Source: Cellulomonas flavigena DSM 20109
GTDB taxonomy: Bacteria > Actinomycetota > Actinomycetes > Actinomycetales > Cellulomonadaceae
Direction: 5' to 3'
Assembly (NCBI RefSeq): GCF_000092865.1
Contig: NC_014151.1
Coordinates: 1,674,001-1,738,000, forward strand
DNA length: 64,000 nucleotides
This document shows positions 20,379-29,104 of this stretch, piece by piece. A program made the translations under genes and the position numbers. The notes under the pieces are model-generated. The model had not been told where the DNA came from. It was given only the letters and a program-made list of their open reading frames with translations, and searched no databases. Each line of letters begins with the position of its first letter. The stretch's first letter is position 1.

Positions 20379-21848
20379 TCAGAGTGCGACGTACACCGGC
20401 TCGAGGTACTCCTCGAGGCCCGCCTCGCCGCCCTCGCGCCCGAGCCCCGAGGACTTCACGCCGCCGAACGGCGCGCTCGCGTCGGACACCAGGCCGCGGT
20501 TGATGCCGATCATCCCGGCGTCGAGCTCCTCGGCGAGCCGCATCGCGCGGCCCACGTCGCGCGTGTACGCGTAGGCGACCAGACCGAACGGGGTGTCGTT
20601 GGCCAGGCGCAGCGCCTCGTCCTCGTCGTCGAACGTCACGACGGGGGCGACGGGCCCGAAGACCTCCTCGGTGACGACGCGCGCATCCGGGGCCACGTCC
20701 GTGAGGACCGTCGGCTGGAAGAAGTACCCCGGCCGTCGCGGCGCCTCGCCGCCCGTGCGCACGCGCGCACCGGCGTCGGCGGCCTCGACGACGACCTCCG
20801 AGACCCGCTCGACGGCCGCACGCTCGATGAGCGGGCCGACGGTGACCCCGTCGTCCGCGCCGTGGCCGACGACCAGCTCGTCGAACGCGGCCGTGAGCCG
20901 CCGCGCGAACTCGTCGGCGACCGACGCGTGCACGAGGAACCGGTTCGCGGCGACGCACGTCTGACCCGCGTTGCGCATCTTCGCCTGCACGGCCCCGGTG
21001 ACGGCCGCGTCGAGGTCGGCGTCGGCGAACACGAGGAACGGCGCGTTGCCGCCGAGCTCCATCGACGTGCGCAGCACCGACGGGGCCGCCGCGGCCAGGA
21101 GCTTCGCCCCGACCTCCGTGGAGCCCGTGAACGACAGCTTGCGCAGCCGCGGGTCGGCCAGCAGGGGCTCGCTGACGCTGCGCGCCGACGACGTCGGCAC
21201 GACGTTGACCAGGCCCGTGGGCAGGTCGCGCTCCGCGAGCTCGGCGCGGACGACCTCCGCGACGTACAGCGTCGTCAGCGGTGTGAGCTGCGCGGGCTTG
21301 ACGACGCACGTGCAGCCCGCGGCCAGGGCGGGTGCGACCTTGCGCGCGATCATCGCGATGGGGAAGTTCCACGGCGCGATGAGCAGCGACGGACCCACGG
21401 GGCGGCGCAGCACGATCTGGTGGTGGGTGCCCGCGGGGGCACGACGGGCGAGTCCGTCGACGCGCACGGCCTGCTCGCTGTACCAGCGGACGTACTCGGC
21501 GGCGTAGGCGACCTCGGCCCGCGACTCGGCCAGCGGCTTGCCGCCCTCGAGCGTCACGAGCGCGGCGATGTCGTCGGTGCGGGCGACAAGGGTGTCGAAG
21601 ATCGCCCGCAGCACGTCGGAGCGCACGCGCGGCGGCGTGCGTCGCCACGGGTCGAACGCCTCGACGGCGGCGTCGAGCGCCTCGCGTGCGTCGTCCTCGT
21701 CGCCGTCGGCGACCTCGAAGACCGTCTCGCCGGTGGCAGGGTCCTCCACGCCGAACGTCGCGCCCGAGCGGGCAGGTCGCCAGCGACCCCCGACGAGGAC
21801 ACCCGTGGACAGGTGGGCGGCGACGGTGGGCGGCAGCGACCTGGTCAT
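20379..21848 (-). CDS. gabD: NAD(P)-dependent succinate-semialdehyde dehydrogenase
   Basis: Aldehyde dehydrogenase superfamily enzyme, 489 residues, oxidising an aldehyde to its acid. It matches the GabD group best: APWNFPIAMIARKVAPALAAGCTCVVKPA (cofactor fold), FTGSTEVGAKL, the general base in SMELGGNAPFLVF and the catalytic Cys in NAGQTCVAANRFLVH. The C-terminal ends PFGGVKSSGLGREGGEAGLEEYLEPVYVAL. The exact aldehyde cannot be proven from sequence. The ATG at 21848 is preceded at 7 nt by CAGGAT, a near-match to a leaderless -10; the ATG at 21857 is an alternative. It is divergent from thyA. Confidence 0.88.
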   Translation of the reverse strand: MTRSLPPTVAAHLSTGVLVGGRWRPARSGATFGVEDPATGETVFEVADGDEDDAREALDAAVEAFDPWRRTPPRVRSDVLRAIFDTLVARTDDIAALVTLEGGKPLAESRAEVAYAAEYVRWYSEQAVRVDGLARRAPAGTHHQIVLRRPVGPSLLIAPWNFPIAMIARKVAPALAAGCTCVVKPAQLTPLTTLYVAEVVRAELAERDLPTGLVNVVPTSSARSVSEPLLADPRLRKLSFTGSTEVGAKLLAAAAPSVLRTSMELGGNAPFLVFADADLDAAVTGAVQAKMRNAGQTCVAANRFLVHASVADEFARRLTAAFDELVVGHGADDGVTVGPLIERAAVERVSEVVVEAADAGARVRTGGEAPRRPGYFFQPTVLTDVAPDARVVTEEVFGPVAPVVTFDDEDEALRLANDTPFGLVAYAYTRDVGRAMRLAEELDAGMIGINRGLVSDASAPFGGVKSSGLGREGGEAGLEEYLEPVYVAL

Positions 21849-21904
21849 GCGACCCATCCTGACGCCACGGCCGCGGGCGCGCAGGAGGACCCTGCCCCCG
21901 CGCC

Positions 21905-21910
21905 TACGAT
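21905..21910 (+). promoter_or_regulatory. Leaderless-type -10 hexamer for thyA
   Basis: TACGAT, 6 nt before the thyA ATG at 21917. Confidence 0.6.
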
Positions 21911-21916
21911 GGCGCC

Positions 21917-22753
21917 ATGACGGAGCCGGCCGCGCGCACGAGCGACCCCACCACTGCCGTCCCGACGCCGTACGAGGACCTGCTGCGCCTCGTCCTGGCG
22001 ACGGGCACGCCCAAGTCGGACCGCACGGGGACGGGCACACGCTCGGTGTTCGGCCACCAGCTGCGCTACGACCTGCGCGCCGGCTTCCCGCTCGTGACGA
22101 CCAAGCGCGTGTTCTTCCGCGGCGTCGCCGAGGAGCTGTTCTGGTTCCTCCGGGGGGAGTCGAACATCGCCTCGCTCCTGGAGCGGAACGTGCACATCTG
22201 GGACGAGTGGGCCGACGAGCACGGCGAGCTCGGGCCGGTGTACGGCGTGCAGTGGCGGTCGTGGCCGACGCCCGACGGCGGCCACGTCGACCAGCTCGAG
22301 CGCCTGCTGGGCGAGCTGCGCGCGAACCCCGACTCGCGACGGCACCTCGTCTCGGCGTGGAACGTCGCCGAGCTCGACAGGATGGCCCTCGTCCCGTGCC
22401 ACGCGTTCTTCCAGCTCTACGTCGCCGACGGGCGGCTGTCGCTGCAGGTGTACCAGCGCTCGGCGGACCTGTTCCTCGGCGTGCCGTTCAACCTCGCGTC
22501 GTACGCGCTGCTCACGCACATGATCGCCCAGCAGGTCGGCCTCGAGGTCGGCGACCTGGTGTGGACCGGCGGGGACTGCCACATCTACGACAACCACGTC
22601 GAACAGGTCCGCGAGCAGCTCTCGCGCGAGCCGTACCCGTACCCGACGCTCGAGCTGCGCGAGGCGCCGTCGCTGTTCGACTACGCGTGGGACGACGTCG
22701 AGGTGGTCGGCTACCGGCACCACCCGACCATCGCCGCGCCCGTGGCGGTCTGA
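21917..22753 (+). CDS. thyA: Thymidylate synthase
   Basis: Methylates dUMP to dTMP with methylenetetrahydrofolate, yielding dihydrofolate. The 278-residue protein shows [20 protein letters not shown] (phosphate-binding Arg), [25 protein letters not shown] and the active site [12 protein letters not shown] with Cys161. [22 protein letters not shown] binds dUMP. The dihydrofolate reductase gene starts 5 bp downstream, which recycles the oxidised folate; the two form an obvious metabolic operon. Confidence 0.97.
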   Translation: MTEPAARTSDPTTAVPTPYEDLLRLVLATGTPKSDRTGTGTRSVFGHQLRYDLRAGFPLVTTKRVFFRGVAEELFWFLRGESNIASLLERNVHIWDEWADEHGELGPVYGVQWRSWPTPDGGHVDQLERLLGELRANPDSRRHLVSAWNVAELDRMALVPCHAFFQLYVADGRLSLQVYQRSADLFLGVPFNLASYALLTHMIAQQVGLEVGDLVWTGGDCHIYDNHVEQVREQLSREPYPYPTLELREAPSLFDYAWDDVEVVGYRHHPTIAAPVAV

Positions 22754-22758
22754 CCCGC

Positions 22759-23265
22759 GTGATCGGCCTGGTCTGGGCGCAGACGCCCGAGGGCGTCATC
22801 GGCGACGCCGGTGCGATCCCCTGGCACGTGCCGGAGGACATGGCCCACTTCCGCGAGGTCACCGCCGGTGGGACGGTCGTCATGGGCCGCGCCACGTGGG
22901 AGTCGCTGCCGCAGCGCTTCCGTCCGCTGCCCGGGCGCCGCAACGTCGTGCTGTCGCGCGACGCCGCGTACGACGCACCCGGGGCGACGGTGCTCGACGA
23001 CCTCGAGACGGCGCTGCACAGCGCCGAGGACGTGTGGGTGATCGGCGGGGGAGCGGTCTACGCCGCGACGCTCGACCGGGCGGACCGGCTCGAGGTCACG
23101 GTCGTCGACCTCGACGTCCCGGGGGACACTCGCGCGCCGACGATCGGCCCCGGGTGGCGCCGCGCGTCCGGCGGGCCGGACACGCCGTGGCTGGTGTCGC
23201 GCACCGCGACGCGCTACCGGTTCGACTCGTGGGTGCGCGTCGGCGCCGAGCCCGGCGCCGCCTGA
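22759..23265 (+). CDS. Dihydrofolate reductase
   Basis: Reduces dihydrofolate to tetrahydrofolate with NADPH. The 168-residue protein shows the DHFR core: IGLVWAQTPEGVIGDAGAIPWHVPEDMAHFREVT, with the catalytic acidic residue in the PEDM segment, then VVMGRATWESLP, RRNVVLSRD and the VIGGGAVY dinucleotide-binding motif. The start is the GTG five bases after the thyA stop; the much longer open frame upstream runs antisense-like through thyA and is not coding. Together with thyA it supplies thymidylate. Confidence 0.95.
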   Translation: MIGLVWAQTPEGVIGDAGAIPWHVPEDMAHFREVTAGGTVVMGRATWESLPQRFRPLPGRRNVVLSRDAAYDAPGATVLDDLETALHSAEDVWVIGGGAVYAATLDRADRLEVTVVDLDVPGDTRAPTIGPGWRRASGGPDTPWLVSRTATRYRFDSWVRVGAEPGAA

Positions 23266-23310
23266 CGACCGGCTCGCGGAAACCCGCGACGCACAGCACG
23301 ATCCGGGCGG

Positions 23311-23316
23311 TACCGT
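23311..23316 (+). promoter_or_regulatory. Leaderless-type -10 hexamer for dapA
   Basis: TACCGT immediately precedes a GTG at 23317 and lies 6 nt before the ATG at 23323. By the spacing seen at neighbouring genes, the ATG is the real start. Confidence 0.6.
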
Positions 23317-23322
23317 GTGCGC

Positions 23323-24252
23323 ATGCCCGCCGTGACCTCTGCCACCCACCCGTTCGGGTCGCTGCTGTCCGCCACGGTCACCCCGATGACCGCGGACGGC
23401 GCCGTCGACCTCGAGGCGACGGTCCGGCTCGCGAAGCATCTCGTCGACGCAGGGCACGACGGGCTCGTGCTCAACGGCACCACGGGCGAGGCGCCCACGA
23501 CGCACGCTCCGGAGAAGGCGGAGATCGTCGCCGCCGTCGTCGAGGCCGTCGGTGACCGCGCGTACGTCGTCGCCGGCGCCGGGTCGAACGACACCGCGCA
23601 CGCCGTCCGGATGGCCGAGCAGGCCGCGGAGGCGGGCGCGCACGGCCTGCTGGTCGTCACCCCGTACTACTCGCGTCCGTCGCAGGACGGCGTGGTCGCG
23701 CACGTCACGGCCGTCGCCGACGCGACCGATCTGCCGGTCATGCTCTACGACGTCCCCGGGCGTTCCGTCGTCCGCCTGGCGCCCTCGACGATCGACCGGC
23801 TCGCCGCGCACGAGCGCGTCGTCGCGATGAAGGACGCCACGGGCGACGTCGTCGCGGCCGCCGAGGCGATCGCCCGCACCGGGCTGGCCTGGTACAGCGG
23901 CGACGACACGCTCGCGCTCGCGCTGCTCGCCCACGGCGCCGTCGGCCTCGTCGGCGTGGCGACGCAGGCCGCGCCCGTCGGGTACGCCCACTTCTTCGAC
24001 GCCTGGAACGCCGGTGACACCGCGCGGTCCCTCGAGATCTTCCGCTCGCTGCTCCCGGTCGCGGCGGCGCTCAACGGCGCCGGCTTCCAGGCGCCCGCCG
24101 CGAAGGCCGCGCTCGTCGAGCTCGGCATCCTGAGCAGCCGCTCCACCCGGCTGCCCCTCGTCCCCTTCACCGACGACGAGGCCGCCGACGTGCGCGCCGG
24201 TCTGGCGGCCGCCGGCCTGCTGGACGTCGTCACGGGGGCCGACCGCGCGTGA
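23323..24252 (+). CDS. dapA: 4-hydroxy-tetrahydrodipicolinate synthase
   Basis: Condenses aspartate semialdehyde with pyruvate, the first committed step of diaminopimelate synthesis. The 309-residue TIM-barrel protein shows LVLNGTTGEAPTTHAPEK, VVTPYYSRPSQDGVVAH with the catalytic Tyr, VMLYDVPGRSVV, and AMKDATGDV with the Schiff-base Lys. GTG at 23317 would add two residues and is less likely because it abuts the -10 element. RNase J follows after 37 bp; a dapA-rnj pair is usual in actinobacteria. Confidence 0.96.
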   Translation: MPAVTSATHPFGSLLSATVTPMTADGAVDLEATVRLAKHLVDAGHDGLVLNGTTGEAPTTHAPEKAEIVAAVVEAVGDRAYVVAGAGSNDTAHAVRMAEQAAEAGAHGLLVVTPYYSRPSQDGVVAHVTAVADATDLPVMLYDVPGRSVVRLAPSTIDRLAAHERVVAMKDATGDVVAAAEAIARTGLAWYSGDDTLALALLAHGAVGLVGVATQAAPVGYAHFFDAWNAGDTARSLEIFRSLLPVAAALNGAGFQAPAAKAALVELGILSSRSTRLPLVPFTDDEAADVRAGLAAAGLLDVVTGADRA

Positions 24253-24289
24253 GGCTGCGGTCGGCGCCCACCGATCCCCCAGGAGCCCC

Positions 24290-25975
24290 ATGAGTCACCC
24301 TCACCCGGACCTCACCCTGCCCCCGCCGCTGCCCGAGGGTGGCCTGCGGGTCGTCCCGCTCGGCGGGCTCGGCGAGGTCGGGCGCAACATGGCCGTGCTC
24401 GAGCACGCCGGCCGGCTGCTCGTCATCGACTGCGGCGTGCTGTTCCCCGAGGACCACCAGCCCGGCGTCGACCTGATCCTCCCGGACTTCGACTACATCC
24501 GGGACCGCCTCGACGACATCGACGCGATCGTCCTCACGCACGGGCACGAGGACCACATCGGCGCCGTGCCGTACCTGCTGCGGCTGCGCCGCGACATCCC
24601 GCTGGTCGGCTCGCAGCTCACGCTCGCGTTCGTCGAGGCGAAGCTCAAGGAGCACCGCATCGCGCCGTTGACGCTCCCGGTCCGCGAGGGCCAGGTCGAG
24701 CAGCTCGGGCCGTTCGAGTGCGAGTTCGTCGCCGTCAACCACTCGATCCCGGACGCGCTCGCGGTCGCCGTGCACACGGCCGCCGGCACGGTGCTGCACA
24801 CGGGCGACTTCAAGATGGACCAGCTCCCGCTCGACGGGCGCATCACCGACCTGCGCGCGTTCGCGCGGCTCGGCGAGCGGGGAGTCGACCTGTTCATGGT
24901 CGACTCCACGAACGCCGAGGTGCCGGGCTTCGTCACGCCCGAGCGCGAGATCGGGCCGGTGCTCGACCAGGTGTTCGCGGAGTCCACGGGGCGCGTCGTG
25001 GTCGCGTCGTTCGCGTCGCACGTGCACCGCGTGCAGCAGGTCATCGACGCGGCCGTCGCCAACGAGCGCAAGGTCGCCCTCGTCGGCCGGTCGATGGTCC
25101 GCAACATGGGCATCGCGTCCGAGCTCGGCTACCTGCGTGTGCCCGACGGGCTGCTCGTCGACCTCAAGCAGATGGAGAACCTGCCCGACGACCGCGTGGT
25201 GCTCATGTGCACCGGCTCGCAGGGCGAGCCGATGGCAGCGCTGTCGCGCATCGCGAACGGCGACCACAAGGTCTCCGTCGGCCCCGGCGACACCGTGATC
25301 CTCGCCTCGAGCCTCATCCCGGGCAACGAGAACGCGGTCTTCCGTGTCATCAACGGCCTCATGCGGCTCGGCGCACGCGTGGTGCACTCCGGCAACGCGA
25401 AGGTCCACGTCTCGGGCCACGCGAGCGCCGGTGAGCTGCTGTACTGCTACAACATCCTGCGGCCGCGCAACGTCATGCCCGTGCACGGCGAGGTGCGTCA
25501 CCTCATCGCCAACGCCGCGCTCGCGGTGCGCACGGGCGTGCCGGCGGACCGCGTCGTCCTGGCGGAGGACGGCGTCGTCGTCGACCTCGTCGACGGGCGG
25601 GCCAGCGTCGTCGGTGCCGTGCCCTGCGGCTACGTCTACGTGGACGGCTCGAGCGTCGGGGAGCTCACCGAGGTCGAGCTCAAGGACCGGCGGATCCTCG
25701 GCGACGAGGGCTTCGTGTCGATCTTCGCGGTGGTGTCCTCGGGCGACGGCAAGGTGCTCGCGGGACCGCAGATCCACGCGCGCGGCGTCGCCGAGCAGGA
25801 CGGTGTCTTCGACGAGATCCTGCCCGTGCTCACCGAGGCGCTGGAGGAGGCGGCCCGCTCCGGCGCGACCGACACCCATCAGCTCCAGCAGGTGATGCGC
25901 CGCGTCGTCGGGCGCTGGGTGTCGAACAAGCTGCGCCGCCGCCCGATGATCATCCCGGTGGTCGTCGAGGCCTGA
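24290..25975 (+). CDS. rnj: Ribonuclease J
   Basis: Metallo-beta-lactamase-fold nuclease with endo- and 5'-3' exonuclease activity, used in mRNA decay and rRNA maturation. The 561 residues contain the zinc motif THGHEDH (His84, His86, Asp88, His89), the beta-CASP region with GRSMVRNMGIASELGYL, LMCTGSQGEPMAALSRIANGDH, the SGHA segment (VHVSGHASAGELL) and PVHGEVRHL, then a C-terminal domain. The ATG has AGGAG four bases upstream. The window also encodes RNase Y. Confidence 0.96.
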   Translation: MSHPHPDLTLPPPLPEGGLRVVPLGGLGEVGRNMAVLEHAGRLLVIDCGVLFPEDHQPGVDLILPDFDYIRDRLDDIDAIVLTHGHEDHIGAVPYLLRLRRDIPLVGSQLTLAFVEAKLKEHRIAPLTLPVREGQVEQLGPFECEFVAVNHSIPDALAVAVHTAAGTVLHTGDFKMDQLPLDGRITDLRAFARLGERGVDLFMVDSTNAEVPGFVTPEREIGPVLDQVFAESTGRVVVASFASHVHRVQQVIDAAVANERKVALVGRSMVRNMGIASELGYLRVPDGLLVDLKQMENLPDDRVVLMCTGSQGEPMAALSRIANGDHKVSVGPGDTVILASSLIPGNENAVFRVINGLMRLGARVVHSGNAKVHVSGHASAGELLYCYNILRPRNVMPVHGEVRHLIANAALAVRTGVPADRVVLAEDGVVVDLVDGRASVVGAVPCGYVYVDGSSVGELTEVELKDRRILGDEGFVSIFAVVSSGDGKVLAGPQIHARGVAEQDGVFDEILPVLTEALEEAARSGATDTHQLQQVMRRVVGRWVSNKLRRRPMIIPVVVEA

Positions 25976-25978
25976 GCA

Positions 25979-25995
25979 GTGCCGCCTCACGGCAC
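25979..25995. terminator. Hairpin between rnj and the convergent regulator gene
   Basis: GTGCCG-CCTCA-CGGCAC lies 3 nt after the rnj stop. The stop codon of the convergent gene falls within the loop, so one hairpin may serve both genes. Confidence 0.6.
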
Positions 25996-26937
25996 CGCGC
26001 GGAACGCCGCGCGGTGCCGTTGCGGGCTCGTGCGGTAGCGCGCCGCGAAGTGCTGCCGGAGTGCGGCCGCCGACCCGAAGCCGGCGCGCCGCGCGACGAC
26101 CTCGACCGGGTCGTCGCCGGTCTCCAGCAGCACCCGGGCGCGGTCGAGTCGCTGGTGCAGCAACCAGCGCGTCGGGCTGCTCCCCGTGCGCTCGCGGAAC
26201 CGGCGGGTGAACGTCCTCCGGGAGAGGTGCACCGACGCCGCCCACGTGTCGAGGTCGACCGGCTCGTCGAGGTGCTCGAGCGCCCGGCGGATCGCGCGGG
26301 CCACGGGGTCTGTCCCGTCGCCGCGCGGTACGGGCGCGGACACGTACTGAGCCTGCGACCCGTCGCGGTGCGGTGCGAGGACGAGCGAGCGGGCCACCGT
26401 CGCGGCGGTCGCCGCGCCGTGGTCCGTGCGCAGCAGGTGCAGGCAGCAGTCGAGCCCCGCGGCGACCCCGGCGGACGTGACGACGTCGCCGTGGTCGGTC
26501 CACAGCACGTCGTCGCGGACCCGCACGCGCGGGTGGCGGCGAGCGAGGTCCGCCGCGGCGTGCCAGTGCGTGGTCGCGTCGCGGTCGTCGAGCAGGCCCG
26601 CGGCTGCGACGACGAACGCCCCGAGGCACAGGCCGACGACGCGCGCACCGCACGCGTGCGCACCCCGAACCGCGTCGAGCAGCTCGGGCGGGGGTTCGCG
26701 CGACGTGTCCCAGCTCGGCAGGACGACGGTGCGGGCGTCGCGCAGCGCCTCCAGGCCGTGCTCCACGTCCAGCGACCAACCGGCATCGGTGGCGACGGGC
26801 CCCGGGGTGACCGCGCACACCTGCACGTCGTACAGGCGGCGGGGCGCGAGGGCAGGGCCGGCGAGCACCGTGCCGGGAACGGCGAGATGGAACGGGCTGA
26901 TGCCGTCGAAGGCCACGACGGCCACGCGGTGCACCAT
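25987..26937 (-). CDS. GlxA-family transcriptional regulator (DJ-1/PfpI plus AraC HTH)
   Basis: A 316-residue regulator. Residues about 1-190 form a DJ-1/PfpI-like domain (VAVVAFDGISPFHLAVPGTVL, and VVGLCLGAFVVAAAGLLDDRDATTHW around the position of the nucleophile Cys). The C-terminal AraC domain has HLSRRTFTRRFRERTGSSPTRWLLHQRLDRARVLLE and VEVVARRAGFGSAAALRQHFAARYRTSPQRHR. Such proteins regulate varied catabolic genes; the ligand here is unknown. It is transcribed divergently from the MBL-fold gene, 70 bp apart. Confidence 0.88.
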   Translation of the reverse strand: MVHRVAVVAFDGISPFHLAVPGTVLAGPALAPRRLYDVQVCAVTPGPVATDAGWSLDVEHGLEALRDARTVVLPSWDTSREPPPELLDAVRGAHACGARVVGLCLGAFVVAAAGLLDDRDATTHWHAAADLARRHPRVRVRDDVLWTDHGDVVTSAGVAAGLDCCLHLLRTDHGAATAATVARSLVLAPHRDGSQAQYVSAPVPRGDGTDPVARAIRRALEHLDEPVDLDTWAASVHLSRRTFTRRFRERTGSSPTRWLLHQRLDRARVLLETGDDPVEVVARRAGFGSAAALRQHFAARYRTSPQRHRAAFRAVP

Positions 26938-26943
26938 GGCCCG

Positions 26944-26949
26944 AGCCTA
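26944..26949 (-). promoter_or_regulatory. Leaderless-type -10 hexamer for the GlxA-type regulator
   Basis: TAGGCT on the minus strand, 6 nt before the ATG at 26937. Confidence 0.55.
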
Positions 26950-27007
26950 GCGATCAGCGTCCTTCGGGCCACTGTCGCTGCGGTACCGGTGGCGCGACGA
27001 TCGGGTC

Positions 27008-27772
27008 ATGACCACGACCACGCTGATCGCGACCCTCGTCGGCGGCCCCACCGTGCACCTCGCGTGGGCGGGACGCTCGCTGCTCACCGACCCGACCTTC
27101 GACCCGGCGCCCCGCGAGTACGTGGGCCGTGTGCCGCTGCACAAGCTCGTGGGCCCGGCCGTGCCCGCCGACGCGCTCGGGCCGCTCGACGCCGTCCTCC
27201 TGTCCCACGACGAGCACGCGGACAACCTCGACGCGGCGGGCCGCGCGCTGCTCGCGCGGGTGCCGCTCGTGCTGTCGACGCCCGGGGCGGCCGAGCGCGT
27301 CGGCGGGGTCACGGGTCTCGAGCCGTGGCAGACGGTGGCCCTGGCCGGGCCGCGCAGGGCGCGCGTGACGGCGGTCCCTGCGCTGCACGGGTCGCCTGGG
27401 GCGCAGGCCGTGACCGGCGACGTCACGGGGTTCGTGCTGGAGGGCGAGGGGGCGGCGACGGTCTACGTCTCGGGCGACAACGCATCGGTCGACATCGTCG
27501 GGCAGGTCGTCGAGCGGTTCCGTGTCGACGTCGCGGTGCTCTTCGTGGGCGGGGCGCGCGTCGGTGCGCCGGCGCTCGAGCCCCTCACGCTCGACGCGCC
27601 GCTCGCCGTGGCCGCGGCGCGCCTGCTCCCGGACGCGCGGCTGCTGCCGGCGCACCACACCGACTGGGCGCACTTCGCCGAGCCGCTCGACGCGGTGGTC
27701 GAGGCCCTCGTGGCGGACGGGCACGGCGACCGGCTCGTGGTGCTCGAGCGGGGGAGGCCGACGCAGGTCTGA
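27008..27772 (+). CDS. MBL-fold metal-dependent hydrolase
   Basis: A 254-residue protein of the metallo-beta-lactamase fold, closest in outline to UlaG/UPF0173-type hydrolases. It opens VHLAWAGRSLLTDPTFDP. The metal motif reads LLSHDEHADNLD rather than the classical HxHxDH, with further ligand candidates in ALHGSPGA, YVSGDNASV and LLPAHHTDWAHF. Substrate is unknown. The ATG lies 6 nt after GACGAT, an imperfect leaderless -10. It is divergent from the GlxA-type regulator, which may control it. Confidence 0.75.
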   Translation: MTTTTLIATLVGGPTVHLAWAGRSLLTDPTFDPAPREYVGRVPLHKLVGPAVPADALGPLDAVLLSHDEHADNLDAAGRALLARVPLVLSTPGAAERVGGVTGLEPWQTVALAGPRRARVTAVPALHGSPGAQAVTGDVTGFVLEGEGAATVYVSGDNASVDIVGQVVERFRVDVAVLFVGGARVGAPALEPLTLDAPLAVAAARLLPDARLLPAHHTDWAHFAEPLDAVVEALVADGHGDRLVVLERGRPTQV

Positions 27773-27811
27773 CGTCCTCGGACGACGGGTCTCCCGGGCG
27801 GCGGCCGGTCG

Positions 27812-29014
27812 TCAGGGGGTGCGCACGCCTCGGAACGCCGCCAGCAGGCCGTGCTGCTCGTCGACGCCGGCGCGGACGGCCCGGGTCCAGGGGCGCGACG
27901 GCGTCACGTCGAGGTGCAGCACGCGGCCCCGGGCCCGCGGCCGCCACGTCCCGACGACCTCGCCGTCGACGACCACGGCACCGGGCCGACCCAGCACCGG
28001 CCAGAGCGAGGCGCGCACCTGCGGGTCCGGCGCGAGCAGGTCGCGGTCGCGCGCCTGGAGGAACAGGTCGTACGGGCCGAGCAGGCGCACGCAGGGCGGC
28101 GCGTCGACCCTCGCCGCAGCCCGCAGGGCGTCGAGGTCCTCGACCAGCACCTGGCACGTGCGGCCCTCGACGTCGACGTCCACGACGTCGGAGGGCCAGC
28201 GGGCCGCGACCTCCCGCGCGGGTGCGTCGAGGAACCCGGCGACGAGCGCCGGCGTGGTCGGACCGAGCAGGTGCAGCGCCGTCCGCACGACGTCGAGCGG
28301 CTCGCCGGCCGCGGGTGGCTCCGTGCGGCCCACCTGGGACGACGGCCATCGCGCGATGCGTCGCAGCACGGGCGGCGACGTCCCGGCCTCGAGCTCGAGG
28401 CCCGCGTGGAGCGCAGCCAGCCTGAACGTCTGCTCGTACATGTGCACCGCGCCGCAGGGGCGGCACTCCCGCAGGTACGCATCGGGCATGGCCGCCGTCA
28501 TGGCGGTCGAGACCTCGCCCTTCACCATCGGCCGCACCACGACCTCGCGCATCGCGCGCGCGGTCGCGGCGATCGCCTGCGTCGGAGGTGTCCCGGCTGC
28601 ACGCAGGGGCCGTGCGGCGTCGAAGATGCGCTTCGCCGCGTCCCCGTCCGACCACGGCCGGACCGCACGCTCGACGGCGCGCAGGTCCCCGCGCCGGTAG
28701 GCGTGCGGGGCACCCCGCAGCGTCCAGGCGTACGCGAGGGCCTCCGGGTGATCCGCCGCGCGCACCGCGACCCCTCGTAGCGCGAGCGCCCACAGCGCAC
28801 CGTCGGGTCCCGTGTCCTGCACGCCCAGGTCGAGCACGGCGGCGTCCGTGGGGTCCGTCACGGACCCCGGCGCCCGGTCGAGCTGCTGGACGCCGGCGCG
28901 GTGCCGCAGCACCGCGGGGCGGTCGACCCGGACGGGTGCCCCCGTGCCCTCGTGCCCGCGGCCACGCGCCGCTGCGGATGCCATGCGCCGCATGGTGCCA
29001 CCACCCACCGACAC
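27812..29014 (-). CDS. AlkZ-like winged-helix DNA-binding protein (HTH_42)
   Basis: A protein of up to 400 residues related to the AlkZ/YcaQ DNA glycosylase superfamily, whose members unhook crosslinks or remove damaged bases. Recognisable blocks are AAVLDLGVQDTGPDGALWALALRG near the N-terminus, the central winged-helix repeats (HLLGPTTPALVAGFLDAPAREVAARWP) and RLLGPYDLFLQARDRDLLAPDP near the C-terminus. The canonical QxQ-type catalytic motif is not obvious; GVQDT stands at that place, so glycosylase activity is uncertain. The start is not settled: GTG at 29014 gives the longest form, and ATG codons lie 7 and 10 codons further in. Confidence 0.7.
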   Translation of the reverse strand: MSVGGGTMRRMASAAARGRGHEGTGAPVRVDRPAVLRHRAGVQQLDRAPGSVTDPTDAAVLDLGVQDTGPDGALWALALRGVAVRAADHPEALAYAWTLRGAPHAYRRGDLRAVERAVRPWSDGDAAKRIFDAARPLRAAGTPPTQAIAATARAMREVVVRPMVKGEVSTAMTAAMPDAYLRECRPCGAVHMYEQTFRLAALHAGLELEAGTSPPVLRRIARWPSSQVGRTEPPAAGEPLDVVRTALHLLGPTTPALVAGFLDAPAREVAARWPSDVVDVDVEGRTCQVLVEDLDALRAAARVDAPPCVRLLGPYDLFLQARDRDLLAPDPQVRASLWPVLGRPGAVVVDGEVVGTWRPRARGRVLHLDVTPSRPWTRAVRAGVDEQHGLLAAFRGVRTP

Positions 29015-29091
29015 GCGCGCCGGGCGCCGCCCTCGTCCACCTCACGGGCGACACGGGCACGCGCCAACGCGGTCCCGGCCCGTCGCGACGC

Positions 29092-29097
29092 TACCGT
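29092..29097 (+). promoter_or_regulatory. Leaderless-type -10 hexamer for ftsK
   Basis: TACCGT, 7 nt before the ftsK ATG at 29105. Confidence 0.55.
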
Positions 29098-29104
29098 GAG
29101 GACC

